DNA from: Pseudorhodoferax sp. Leaf267
GTDB lineage: Bacteria; Pseudomonadota; Gammaproteobacteria; Burkholderiales; Burkholderiaceae_C
Length of the DNA stretch: 64,000 nucleotides
Assembly: GCF_001422405.1 (NCBI RefSeq)
Contig: NZ_LMMV01000022.1
Location: 300,628 to 364,627 of the forward strand
Direction of reading: 5' to 3'
Shown in pieces: positions 62,308 to 64,000 of the stretch. A model generated the notes under the pieces. The model made no database searches, had not been told where the DNA came from, and was given only the letters and a program-made list of their open reading frames with translations. The translations under genes were made by a program, and so were the position numbers. Numbering within the stretch: the first letter of the stretch is position 1; every line of letters starts with the position of its first letter.

Positions 62308-64000
<1,693 letters not shown>

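Overview
This is a GC-rich, gene-dense piece of bacterial chromosome. The proteins and gene orders point to Burkholderiales, most likely Comamonadaceae (an Acidovorax- or Alicycliphilus-like organism). The pointers are an SAH riboswitch before ahcY, hrcA/nadK/recN together, ispE-tRNA(Gln)-prs-rplY, the plsX-fab cluster running into rpoE-rseA-rseB-mucD-lepA, and a Bug-type solute-binding protein. This placement is an inference from content; no database was searched. I see no insertion sequence, prophage, CRISPR array, rRNA or clear pseudogene. Two genes run off the ends: prfC on the left and lepA on the right.

Layout. 1-9.5 kb: the start of prfC, small envelope genes, an MFS transporter, then an IclR regulator divergent from an apparent aromatic-acid operon (MHS symporter, shikimate-dehydrogenase-like enzyme, PcaB-like lyase), then a GGDEF-EAL protein. 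9.5-13 kb: methyl-cycle genes ahcY (riboswitch-controlled), tlyA and metF. 13-19.5 kb: a minus-strand peptide/nickel-type ABC transporter ending with a TTC38-like TPR protein. 19.5-32 kb: ferredoxin, pth, a Bug-type binding protein, rplY, prs, tRNA-Gln, ispE, lolB and a TPR protein, then repair genes mutM and mutY, then rapZ, recN, nadK and divergent hrcA. 32.9-35.8 kb: a CAT-anticodon tRNA, galE, manC and a tiny YjfB-like gene. 35.8-43 kb: ppc, then hemC-hemD-hemX-hemY. 43-46.6 kb: rne with a long structured leader. 46.6-51.6 kb: rluC, HAD phosphatase, Rieske protein, S49 peptidase, then an RsmI-like methyltransferase and maf opposite yceD. 51.6-57.4 kb: rpmF-plsX-fabH-fabD-fabG-acpP-fabF. 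57.4-61.8 kb: YgfX-like gene, rpoE, rseA, rseB, mucD. 61.8-64 kb: a roughly 460-bp non-coding stretch and lepA.

Most of the window is housekeeping: fatty-acid synthesis, haem, isoprenoid, nucleotide, translation and envelope-stress functions. I found no convincing new multi-gene system. The items most worth a second look are (i) the IclR-controlled cluster with its twin 16-bp operator-like repeats and a shikimate-dehydrogenase-like enzyme with an altered substrate motif, (ii) the terminator-bounded non-coding stretch before lepA, which could encode a small RNA, (iii) the long multi-hairpin rne leader, and (iv) several short divergent promoters whose -10 boxes sit only 6-7 nt from the start codon, which predicts leaderless mRNAs.
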